NCBI GenBank assembly: GCA_947178145.1
Contig: CAMWXE010000055.1
Coordinates: 1 to 35,370, forward strand
Reading direction: 5' to 3'
DNA length: 35,370 bases
From: an uncultured Lachnospiraceae bacterium
GTDB lineage: Bacteria; Bacillota; Clostridia; Lachnospirales; Lachnospiraceae
In this document: positions 8,920 through 16,804 of the stretch, piece by piece
Numbering within the stretch: position 1 is the first letter of the stretch
Layout: each line of letters begins with the position of its first letter
Translations under genes and position numbers: made by a program
The notes under the pieces: model-generated
Told to the model about the DNA's origin: nothing
Seen by the model: only the letters and a program-made list of their open reading frames with translations
Databases searched by the model: none

Positions 8920-10032
8920 TCATAAAATATCATTTTTTTTGTTATATACTTTCCCTGTTTTTTGTATCACAGCTTTTTTTATTATTTCTGAAAACAAAAT
9001 ATAATTATTATCAGAATATCCCATATCAGCTAACTGCTTTTCAACCTGATTTTCAAATTCTCTTACAGCAACACATATTTTTATCCCGTTATCAATGTTG
9101 ATAGGAGCATATACGTTATGTCCCAAAATTTTTTCTAAATTATTATATTTGTAATTATCAATAAAACCTTTTATCTCTATCCCAAGTCTTTCAAACAACA
9201 TACAACACCGTATCCCCACTCTGCCAGCTCCCCAAATATAATATTGCTGTTCATCAAGGATTTTTTTGATAAAATCAACACTTTCTTTTTGAAATTCACA
9301 TTCAAATATCTGTTCATAATATGTCTTCTCTAGTTTCTTTCCATAAAAATCTTCAATTTCTTCTTTATATTCATTCCCCAAAATATTATATGCCGCATTC
9401 ATAGACTCTAAGGTAGCATCATATGTATAATACGAACTAAGACCCGAATTTCTAAAATTAGCACAAATGTCATCTATTGCAAGGAACCGTGTTCTATTCT
9501 TCCATACTCTAAGCATCCATTCATAATCTGCCAATAGTTTGTAGTTCACATTAAATTTGCCAATAGCTTCAAAAACTTCTTTTTTTGTAAATATTGCTTG
9601 ATGTTGGCATGCACTGTATATATATGTTTTATTTAAATCATATTTGGAATAAATAACAGTGCTATATCTGCCATCTACAATGTAATTTACAGCACCACCT
9701 ACAATACTCACATCACTATCCTCAAAATATTGGTTTATCTTTTTTATAATACCTTCTTCATACCAATCATCAGCATTTAAAAAAGAAAAAACATCCCCTG
9801 TAGCTATTGCAATTCCTTTATTCATTGCATCATAGATACCCTCATCACTTTCACTAATCCAATATGAAATTTTGTTTTGATATTTTTTTATAATATCCAG
9901 AGTACCGTCCGTAGATTCGCCATCAATAATAATATATTCAATATCAGCATAGTCTTGATTCAAAACGCTATTTATGGTCTGTTCTATTGTATCTACTGCA
10001 TTTAAGCATACTGTAATCACAGAGAATTTCAT
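8920..10032 (-). CDS. GT2 glycosyltransferase with C-terminal Rossmann-like domain
   Basis: The protein has 370 residues. The catalytic domain begins FSVITVCLNAVDTIEQTI and has YIIIDGESTDGTLDI, then SDEGIYDAMNKGI and SFLNADDWYEEG, where ADD is the metal-binding DXD-type motif. This is a classic GT2 glycosyltransferase like those that build O-antigen and capsule repeats. After about residue 250 a second domain begins with YYIWGAGRVGIRCCML and IKGFIDNYK, the locus-wide Rossmann-like module placed at the C terminus. Two adjacent ATGs exist; the second (10032) sits 6 bases from AGGAG and is preferred. It lies 36 bases after the TylF-like methyltransferase gene. Confidence 0.82.
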   Translation of the reverse strand: MKFSVITVCLNAVDTIEQTINSVLNQDYADIEYIIIDGESTDGTLDIIKKYQNKISYWISESDEGIYDAMNKGIAIATGDVFSFLNADDWYEEGIIKKINQYFEDSDVSIVGGAVNYIVDGRYSTVIYSKYDLNKTYIYSACQHQAIFTKKEVFEAIGKFNVNYKLLADYEWMLRVWKNRTRFLAIDDICANFRNSGLSSYYTYDATLESMNAAYNILGNEYKEEIEDFYGKKLEKTYYEQIFECEFQKESVDFIKKILDEQQYYIWGAGRVGIRCCMLFERLGIEIKGFIDNYKYNNLEKILGHNVYAPINIDNGIKICVAVREFENQVEKQLADMGYSDNNYILFSEIIKKAVIQKTGKVYNKKNDIL

Positions 10033-10068
10033 CATGTTCTCCTACTAATAAGAAGCATTATTTACCTA

Positions 10069-11016
10069 TCATATTTTCAATATTGCAATAGAATAATAAT
10101 CTCCGATGGGAAACTTAGCTAATTTTATTTTATAATTTTTTTCATAATCCTTAATTGCTTTCCTTACTCCCGGCAATGATCCCGTATTATAATCATGAAC
10201 CACTATTACCCCCCCCCCGTACATTTTTTCATAAAAAAACTCCAGTCCTGCATATATTGGCTGATACAAGTCCATATCCAAATGTACAAAACAGAATTTA
10301 TCATCTAAGCCTATAGCAGTTTCAGGAAAAAATCCTTTTTTAATGTTAACCATTTCTTTATTATTTATTTTATTCAATACTAATTCTTCATTTGTGCAAT
10401 TAAAAATTTCCTTATCATTAAATGCATTATTAACAAATCTATCATCTCCGATATTTCTTTCCACTTCCAAATCACTGTCACTAAATCCTTCAAAAGTATC
10501 GAATAAATACAATTTCCTATTTGGGAAAAACTCACTCAAAAATTTTGAATAATCTCCTCTAAAAACACCACACTCTGCAACATTCCCTTGTATATTTTCC
10601 ATAGAAACATACTCTGCAAACCCTTTTAACCATGCATGGCGATATAAATATGTGGTATTAGCAGCTGTTCCTAATACTTCCTCTCTTCTCATATCTAAAA
10701 TGCGCTCCACAGATATTCCGTATGAAACTATCTGTTGATAAATTTCTCTTCTTATATTTTCTTTCACTGTCGCTATCACAATATAATCAAAGTCTATTTC
10801 CTTGATTTGTAGCGGACTGTAAACAGGAAGACCCATATATGTCTTGCCCCAAAAAGAAACATTTGAATCTACAAATCCAACATACTTAGAACTAAAATCG
10901 AAGTCGTTTGGTATCTGCATCAACAGATTTTTCCCTTGTTCAGCAAATCCCCAAATCAACACCTTCTTTTTATCAAAATTGAATTCAAATTTTTCACTTG
11001 TTTTTTCCAAACTCAT
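10069..11016 (-). CDS. TylF/MycF-like macrocin-type O-methyltransferase with N-terminal Rossmann-like domain
   Basis: The protein has about 315 residues. The N-terminal module reads KKVLIWGFAEQGKNLLMQI, with VGFVDSNVSFWG after the second strand. The C-terminal half is TylF-like: NVAECGVFRGDYSKFLSEF, LYLFDTFEGFSDSD, FVHLDMDLYQP and GGGVIVVHDYN, where the D/H residues match the metal-binding aspartates of this family. These enzymes O-methylate sugars. The three glycines before VIVV are encoded by a G10 run (10209-10218 on the plus strand), so the reading frame depends on tract length; as given it is in frame. The start is uncertain: GAGG lies very near the ATG at 11016, and a TTG at 11010 has better spacing. 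Confidence 0.8.
   Translation of the reverse strand: MSLEKTSEKFEFNFDKKKVLIWGFAEQGKNLLMQIPNDFDFSSKYVGFVDSNVSFWGKTYMGLPVYSPLQIKEIDFDYIVIATVKENIRREIYQQIVSYGISVERILDMRREEVLGTAANTTYLYRHAWLKGFAEYVSMENIQGNVAECGVFRGDYSKFLSEFFPNRKLYLFDTFEGFSDSDLEVERNIGDDRFVNNAFNDKEIFNCTNEELVLNKINNKEMVNIKKGFFPETAIGLDDKFCFVHLDMDLYQPIYAGLEFFYEKMYGGGVIVVHDYNTGSLPGVRKAIKDYEKNYKIKLAKFPIGDYYSIAILKI
10209..10218 (-). repeat. G10 homopolymer tract inside a methyltransferase gene (in-frame state)
   Basis: Ten consecutive C on the plus strand read as ten G in the TylF-like methyltransferase gene, encoding Gly-Gly-Gly plus the first base of Val. Runs of this kind are classical slipped-strand mispairing sites. With ten G the gene reads through to its normal C terminus; gain or loss of one or two bases would truncate it about 50 residues early, within the metal-binding motif. 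Elsewhere in the window C or G runs do not exceed about six, except in the other methyltransferase gene at 12586. Confidence 0.75.
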
Positions 11017-11029
11017 CACCTCACAAATT

Positions 11030-12154
11030 CTAATATTGAATTGCGCCGGGAATTAACCTTTGCAGTTTTTCATCAAAACCTCTGCACACCTTGCAGAAGC
11101 TTATGTATCCCTTAGGCATATTTCCCATGTAAAATGAAAGAAGTTCTTTTCTATCTTCTTCTTTCTGAATTGTTCTTAAATCAAAAACATCGTCCGGTTC
11201 TAATTCATACAATCCACTTTCTTCTGCTGACCATGCAGAAGTACAATAATATATTTTGCCATCATGTAAAATTGGACACATAGGCTGACAAGCAAGCATA
11301 TGATCCCTTAAGCTTTCCCTATCATCACCCATGTCTATCCTTTCTTCGGGAAAGCCAAAATCCAGCCACTCATCCTGCATAAAACTAATCCACTTTATTT
11401 CATTTTTATCCAACGTATTTTTTAGTTGATTCATTTTTTCGTTATAATCTACTGCATTTGTATAATCACTAATTCTTATTTCTACGTTGTATTTTTTCAT
11501 TGCAGTCATTAATTCTTTTGATGGTATTAACATTCCATTTGTTATAATTTGTATATTTCCAATTTTAAACTTGTAATTACTACCAAGATATTCTATATAC
11601 TCTGGAAGTTCTTTATATAGTAAAGGTTCCCCTCCTACAATCACAAAATTACTTAAAAAATCAACATTTGACAAAAGTAGCTGTACATCCTGTTTCAAAA
11701 GTTCCAAATCATATGTACGTTTCTGCTTATTATAAGGTGTCAACATATTACAATTTTTGCAATTTAATGTACAGAATGTTGTTAATGAAACAATCGTCCT
11801 TCCAAGACAGATTTTTTTATTTAATCTTCCAAACCAATCTTCAAAAAAAACTGTCATATGACAAAAATCCTGATATTCCTTATATCCATATTTGCATAAC
11901 TCTTTTAAAATTGAACTATAGACTTTTTTCCCTGAAAGAACTACTATTTTTTCTTTTTTAGCTTCAGCAATATATTGTTCAAATGTTTTTATTGAAACAC
12001 TTCTGTATTTTTGACCCGTATAATTCAGATTGTTATCAATAATATCCGTCACATTTAATAAATCCATAAAAAGATCTATGTTTCCTTGTGATATTCTACC
12101 AAAGCCAAATATAGCTACCTCTTTAATATCTTTCCAATCCTCTGTCAGCTGCAT
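11030..12154 (-). CDS. Radical SAM/SPASM-type protein with N-terminal Rossmann-like domain (copy 2)
   Basis: The protein has 374 residues from the ATG at 12154, which has AAGGAAGG upstream; the frame is open to 12202 but that would overlap the previous gene. The N-terminal module is VAIFGFGRISQGNIDL with TDIIDNNLNYTG. The radical SAM core follows: TTFCTLNCKNCNML gives the cluster motif CX3CX2C, and VIVGGEPLLY is the SAM-binding GGE motif. A C-terminal cysteine set (CQPMC, YYCTS, FCKVC) fits a SPASM/twitch-like auxiliary cluster. The chemistry is unknown; radical SAM proteins in glycan loci can oxidise, epimerise or alkylate sugars. A closely similar paralogue lies at 13280-14416, with the sugar methyltransferase gene between the two. 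Confidence 0.78.
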   Translation of the reverse strand: MQLTEDWKDIKEVAIFGFGRISQGNIDLFMDLLNVTDIIDNNLNYTGQKYRSVSIKTFEQYIAEAKKEKIVVLSGKKVYSSILKELCKYGYKEYQDFCHMTVFFEDWFGRLNKKICLGRTIVSLTTFCTLNCKNCNMLTPYNKQKRTYDLELLKQDVQLLLSNVDFLSNFVIVGGEPLLYKELPEYIEYLGSNYKFKIGNIQIITNGMLIPSKELMTAMKKYNVEIRISDYTNAVDYNEKMNQLKNTLDKNEIKWISFMQDEWLDFGFPEERIDMGDDRESLRDHMLACQPMCPILHDGKIYYCTSAWSAEESGLYELEPDDVFDLRTIQKEEDRKELLSFYMGNMPKGYISFCKVCRGFDEKLQRLIPGAIQY

Positions 12155-12168
12155 TACACACCTTCCTT

Positions 12169-13267
12169 TCATTCCTCTTTCATTCCCCATACAATGATAC
12201 AATTTTCTACTCCGGTTTGTGGGTCTTCAGGAATTATTTTTGAACCATTAATACATGCAAGCACTTCTTCCAGTGAATATCCCCCAAGTCTTTTCCATGA
12301 AAGATTATTCCAAATAATAAATCCTTTTTTACTGTGACTGATAATTTTATTTATATACATTTCCTGCACATTCCGTTGCAATTCTGAAAATGCATAATTA
12401 CTGATTACCAAATCATACTCTTCCTCTTTAAAAACTGATGTTCCATCGATATAACGAACATTTTTATCTTTAATGCTAAATTGTCTTAAATATTGTTTTA
12501 CTAGCTCTAATACTTCTGGTAAATCAATTATCGCATACTCTTTAATTGGACAATACTGCATAATTATACGACATTGCCCGCCATACCCCCCCCCCTATTT
12601 CCACAATTTTCTCAACTCGCAGCATATTGTTGTACAATTTGCACAATTGCTGCAATATCCTAACATATCTTATGGTTGTACAATTTGCTTTCCTCACTAT
12701 ATTGTTAAACCTATAACTCTTTTTTATTGCGCCTCCTACTCTGTCATTTTCCAAGAATAACTCCCATTCTTCATCAGAAAATACTATACCGTATTCCCTC
12801 TCTATTGTTTCTATCATTTTTTTATCCCATTGTTCTTCAAAATGTTCACATGTAAATAAAGTAACCGGATTGCTCCTAAATGTATTAAAAATATTCAAAT
12901 TATTAGCAGCAATCATACAAAAACTCGGCCATAATCCGGCATCTGTAATGCTAGTATTTCTTTTCCCTTTATATTCGGGACAATATTCATCACACAATAT
13001 TTCATATATGGATTTAACTTTTTTCTCATCAATAGATAAAATACTACAAAGTTCTTTTCTTATTTCCAGTATATTTAAGTAGCTTGTAACTATAATAAAA
13101 TCAAATAAATATTTTCCAATATCTTCTTTATTTATAAATTTATTCTTATAATTCATTCTTTTAGCAATATTCGCATCGCTATACCCAATTATTTCATAAT
13201 TACTTTCAATATATTTTTGACTTTCCATCCATCTTTGTCCCAATCCATACACAATCACTTTTTCCAT
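12169..13267 (-). pseudogene. Putative sugar O-methyltransferase, frame broken at a G10 tract (phase-variable OFF)
   Basis: Two frames belong to one gene. The first part (13267 down to the tract) encodes VIVYGLGQRWMESQK, the locus-wide Rossmann-like module, and then a domain ending VEIGGG. The second part continues KEYAIIDLPEVLELVKQYL and ISNYAFSEL. Together they match the putative sugar O-methyltransferase family with an EIGGGYGG SAM loop. At 12586-12595 there are ten G on the coding strand; with nine G the reading would run EIGGGYGGQ and give one open frame of 365 residues. With ten G, translation leaves the frame and stops after 241 residues. The start at 13267 has AAGGGAG 7 bases upstream. 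It sits between two radical SAM genes. This may be a true OFF state or a one-base assembly error. Confidence 0.85.
12586..12595 (-). repeat. G10 homopolymer tract causing a +1 frameshift in a methyltransferase gene
   Basis: Ten consecutive C on the plus strand (ten G in the gene) encode the SAM-binding glycine loop of the methyltransferase. Nine G restores the full reading frame. It is the second of only two such tracts in the window, and both lie in methyltransferase genes of the same locus, which favours contingency loci over chance. Confidence 0.8.
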
Positions 13268-13279
13268 ACAATTTCTCCC

Positions 13280-14416
13280 TTAAAGCTGTACCCCCGGCAC
13301 TACCAGCTTTGTATTATCCACACCGCATCCGCCGCATTTCCTGCAAAAACTCATATACCCTTTATCAAAATGCCCCTCACTTAACTTCAACAGACTCTCT
13401 TTGCCTTTTCCTATATCTTTGGCAAGCTCCTCCATCACCAGATAATCATCCGGTTCAAGCGTGATAAGCCCTGCCTTTTCCGCACTCCATGCAATGTTAC
13501 AGTAATAAAACTTCCCATCATTTATTCCCCGCCAATCAGCCGAACATAGTTTCATATGATGTTCCATTTCCTCATCACTGAAGTGATGAGGATTCATCGG
13601 AAATCCTACATCTCTCCATTCGAGAGAGGCTCTTACATCTACATACACGCCCTGTTTCTGCAAATATACGACCGTATCCAGCATTCTATCCCTGCAGGGT
13701 GACTGTTCGCCATAATCACTGATTGCAACCGTAATATTATATTTTTTCATTTCATTTATTAATTTTTCAGAAGGCTTAATACTTCCATTTGTATGGATAG
13801 TAAAATTACCGACCTTATCTGAATAATTTGCTTTAATATATTCAATTAATTCTGCCAACTGCATAAATAACAATGGTTCCCCACCAATAAATCCTATGTA
13901 GCATACATAATCAACCACTTTAAAAAGTTGGTCAATATTCACCTTTAAGTCCTCCAAGCAGTACCTAACGTCCGTTTTATAATATGGCATAAACATATTG
14001 CAGTTTTTACATTTGAAATTACATTTTGCCGAAACTGTCATGTCTACTGTATACAGACAGCACTTGGATTTGTTTTTCCAATACCATTCAGGAATAAACT
14101 CTTTTATATTACAAAAATCCGTTCCATATGCATACCCTTCCGTTTCAAGGCTTTTTGCAATCTTATAATACTGCCTGTATCTTGTCGTTATGACAACTTT
14201 TTTATTCTCTATAAATCCTTTTGCCTGACTCCAAGGCATAATTGGTATACCTTTATAGTCTGTTCCTTCCTTTGATGAATCGTTGTCTATAATAAATGGA
14301 ATAGTAAAATCCTGCATCAGTTTGTCAATGCATCTGCCGGCTTCCCAGCCAAAACCATACGGTATTATTTCTTTTATCCCATTCCAGTCACTCGACAATT
14401 TATTTAACAGTTCCAT
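13280..14416 (-). CDS. Radical SAM/SPASM-type protein with N-terminal Rossmann-like domain (copy 1)
   Basis: The protein has 378 residues. It begins with the Rossmann-like module (IIPYGFGWEAGRCIDKLM, then FIIDNDSSKEG). The radical SAM core has SAKCNFKCKNCNMFMPYY (CX3CX2C cluster ligands) and GFIGGEPLLF. The C-terminal part has LCSADWRG, YYCNIAWSAE, FCRKCGGCG and ends LVVPGVQL, nearly parallel to the end of the paralogue at 11030. The extra cysteines suggest a SPASM-like auxiliary cluster. The two copies share layout and many short motifs but are clearly diverged, so they probably act on different sugars or positions. The start at 14416 has AGGGG upstream, just after an inverted-repeat spacer. 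The substrate is unknown. Confidence 0.78.
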   Translation of the reverse strand: MELLNKLSSDWNGIKEIIPYGFGWEAGRCIDKLMQDFTIPFIIDNDSSKEGTDYKGIPIMPWSQAKGFIENKKVVITTRYRQYYKIAKSLETEGYAYGTDFCNIKEFIPEWYWKNKSKCCLYTVDMTVSAKCNFKCKNCNMFMPYYKTDVRYCLEDLKVNIDQLFKVVDYVCYIGFIGGEPLLFMQLAELIEYIKANYSDKVGNFTIHTNGSIKPSEKLINEMKKYNITVAISDYGEQSPCRDRMLDTVVYLQKQGVYVDVRASLEWRDVGFPMNPHHFSDEEMEHHMKLCSADWRGINDGKFYYCNIAWSAEKAGLITLEPDDYLVMEELAKDIGKGKESLLKLSEGHFDKGYMSFCRKCGGCGVDNTKLVVPGVQL

Positions 14417-14433
14417 TACGCCCCTATCCTTCC

Positions 14434-14700
14434 ATCAAAAAATCCAATGCTTAGTACGACAATTCCATAGTTTACATAAGATTTCAGATTTGCTTATTCA
14501 GTTATATCTACACTGCTTCCAGTCCAAGGTCATTCTTACAATCCTCGACATCCTTTAAATTCGCACTACACACCTATCGCATCTCCATTATTATAGCTTC
14601 CTGCAAGAACATATATTTCCCCTCATCCTCAAGCCTATCCCTCCAAAAAAGCCGAACAAACATTTTTTATTTCTGATATAAGTATGAAATTATCAAGTTT
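14434..14700. repeat. Inverted-repeat-flanked spacer, copy 1 (MITE-like)
   Basis: This fills most of the 303-base gap between the HAD gene and the first radical SAM gene. The left end contains a 27-base unit at 14455-14481 that matches 24 of 27 bases at 19909-19935; similarity continues about 20 bases leftwards. The right end (14672-14700) holds a related unit in the opposite orientation. Between the ends I see only a 29-codon open stretch on the minus strand and a TATAAT-like box near 14594-14599 without a good -35. The layout fits a small non-autonomous inserted element or decayed insertion, although paired regulatory sites are an alternative. Confidence 0.5.
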
Positions 14701-14719
14701 CAATTCTTAACCGCGCTGA

Positions 14720-16804
14720 CTAATAAAACAGACCCGACTCTATGCGGTTCATCATCGCATTGTCGTTGTAAAAGCTTTTTTTGACCTCCTCTGAAAATTC
14801 CATTGTTCCGTCAAAACAATCCCCATAATATTTATCAGCATATTCTGTGTCCAGCGCTATTTCCATGTTGCCAAACCGCTCTATGTAATCAGCTATAAAC
14901 TGTATTACACCTTCGTTAATTTCTTCTTTTTCCTTAAAATACTTCTGATTTTTCCCAGCTGGCGCACATAAGAAATTTCCTGCCCCGTCTATCTCCTTTA
15001 TCATTCCGTATGGCGCCGTGAGAAAGCTTTCCAGATAAATCTGTTTCTTTAATACCCGGCTGCCATTTCCTGTCCTGTCGCCCGCTTTCTGGAAACAGGC
15101 TTTCATCCTTTGCTTTTCTACATTTTCATTCTTTTCTGACAGGTTTACATTGAAGTAATATCCCGCCATATCTGTGTCCAGTAATTTATTCAGATATCTC
15201 TGATTATTTCCATAGTAGCCCAAATCAACAACCGCACATCCATCATTAAGCCTGAATGCTTCAAGGTAGCTCAGGTAATTTGTCCTGACGGTTTCAATAC
15301 GCGCCTTTATTTGGGGCAGATACGATTTTACACACTTCTCAATGCCCTCATTCTCATCACAAGTGCTTCCTGTTATACCAAACCGGTCTTCGAGCAACTC
15401 CGGTATGCTCCCTGTATACGGCATGTATGCATATTCCATCAGGTCATCTTCCGACCCTATGGATGCCATCATTGCAAGCTGCCTGGAAATCCCTATATAA
15501 CAGCAGTCAGTGCCTTTACCCAACAGCCTGCGGATGTGTTCAAAATCCTGCTTCAGGAAATACCCGTCCCTTGACATGAATACGATTTTTCTCACCCCGT
15601 CTGCCTCTGCCCTGTCTGCAAGCCACAGCAGGAACGTCATGATGACAGGACCAAATACACAGTATCCCATATCACGGTTATTCCTGATATGTATCACTCC
15701 ATTCGTGCCATGCATTGCATACGGATTTCCAAACAGTCTGCTAAGTATGCATCCCATGACACATGTGTCATATATTCCGCATATATCCGACGCGGTACTA
15801 CTGAATGATGAATTTACAAGCATTTCCCACGCATTGGGAGCCAGGTATGTGTCAATGCCATATTCTAAGGGATTCTCTACATCTACTTTACAGTTGTCCC
15901 CGATATGCAGCGCCGCCCTGTTCTTTACGATATGTTCTGCATAGTATTTCCAAAGTGAGCTATCCATTTTGTTGGCATCAAGTTCGTTTGACAGCAGGAT
16001 TGCCTGCTTTGAAATGGGAATGCCATATTTTTCAAAGACCTCTGTATAAAAGCTCTTTGGCAGATACATGTCTGTGATAATATACACTTCTTTTCCACTT
16101 TTCAACAATTTTTTTAGCAGCGACAGCATCATGCTGCGTGGAAGGAGCAGTTTTTTTTCGAGCTCTATCTCTGCGGTTTTTATACGCTCCGCCTCATTAT
16201 GCGGAATGGATTCCAATTCTTCTATCTGCCTATACATCTCATCCAATGAGTAATTTTCCCTGACATTTCTCTTTGCCCTGTCACGCATCTGCATTAAAGG
16301 CAAACAGAACATTTTTTCCAATAACGCGACAGCATCCTTAGGACTGCAGACACTCCGCATGAACAGGGTATCGAAAAAATCAAACGACACAATTTCCGCG
16401 CGTTCCGCCTTTAATTCCAGTTCCTGATATGACAGATTCCTAAACCGGTTGACCGCCTTACGCTGTCTACCCGTACCCGCCTTCTCCCCATTAATATAGT
16501 AAACCGGCATCCCGATATCCCTGATGCGGTTATAAATGACATCCCAGTAGGTCTCCGCCGTGTTGATAATAATCATATCCGCTTTTCTTCGGGCTGTATC
16601 TTGGTCAAATATGGGAACGCCTGAGATGGTTCTTCCTATATTTGCAGAATCCTTATCCATTAATCCCACAATGTTAAATCCATTGAGTCCGTCAAGCAGT
16701 GTCACGGTGTACCGTCCGATTCCGTACAGGACAATCCGCAGGTTCTTATATTGCCCAAATCTCTGTATGAAATTGTCAATTTCCGTTTGGTATTTTTCAT
16801 TCAT
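14720..16804 (-). CDS. HAD-superfamily protein (COG5610-like) with N-terminal Rossmann-like domain
   Basis: The protein has 694 residues. Residues 22-105 form the locus-wide Rossmann-like module (LRIVLYGIGRYTVTLL, VGLMDKDSANIG). The HAD core spans about 138-325. Motif I is VSFDFFDTLFMR with D142 as likely nucleophile; motif II is IITDMYLP (T244); a lysine follows near 279; motif IV is HIGDNCKVDVENP (D303). The +2 position after the nucleophile is Phe, unlike typical phosphatases, so the reaction is uncertain. The long C-terminal part contains KIVFMSRDGYFLKQD and VVDLGYYGNNQRYL, as in COG5610-type proteins of capsule loci. It overlaps the upstream transferase gene by 8 bases, implying translational coupling. 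A role in polymer assembly or modification is inferred from context only. Confidence 0.7.
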   Translation of the reverse strand: MNEKYQTEIDNFIQRFGQYKNLRIVLYGIGRYTVTLLDGLNGFNIVGLMDKDSANIGRTISGVPIFDQDTARRKADMIIINTAETYWDVIYNRIRDIGMPVYYINGEKAGTGRQRKAVNRFRNLSYQELELKAERAEIVSFDFFDTLFMRSVCSPKDAVALLEKMFCLPLMQMRDRAKRNVRENYSLDEMYRQIEELESIPHNEAERIKTAEIELEKKLLLPRSMMLSLLKKLLKSGKEVYIITDMYLPKSFYTEVFEKYGIPISKQAILLSNELDANKMDSSLWKYYAEHIVKNRAALHIGDNCKVDVENPLEYGIDTYLAPNAWEMLVNSSFSSTASDICGIYDTCVMGCILSRLFGNPYAMHGTNGVIHIRNNRDMGYCVFGPVIMTFLLWLADRAEADGVRKIVFMSRDGYFLKQDFEHIRRLLGKGTDCCYIGISRQLAMMASIGSEDDLMEYAYMPYTGSIPELLEDRFGITGSTCDENEGIEKCVKSYLPQIKARIETVRTNYLSYLEAFRLNDGCAVVDLGYYGNNQRYLNKLLDTDMAGYYFNVNLSEKNENVEKQRMKACFQKAGDRTGNGSRVLKKQIYLESFLTAPYGMIKEIDGAGNFLCAPAGKNQKYFKEKEEINEGVIQFIADYIERFGNMEIALDTEYADKYYGDCFDGTMEFSEEVKKSFYNDNAMMNRIESGLFY

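Noticed and set aside
14590..14620. TATAAT box on the minus strand in the 14417-14719 gap as the promoter of the downstream sub-operon
   Set aside because: No acceptable -35 lies 16-18 bases upstream, so I mention it only within the spacer entry.
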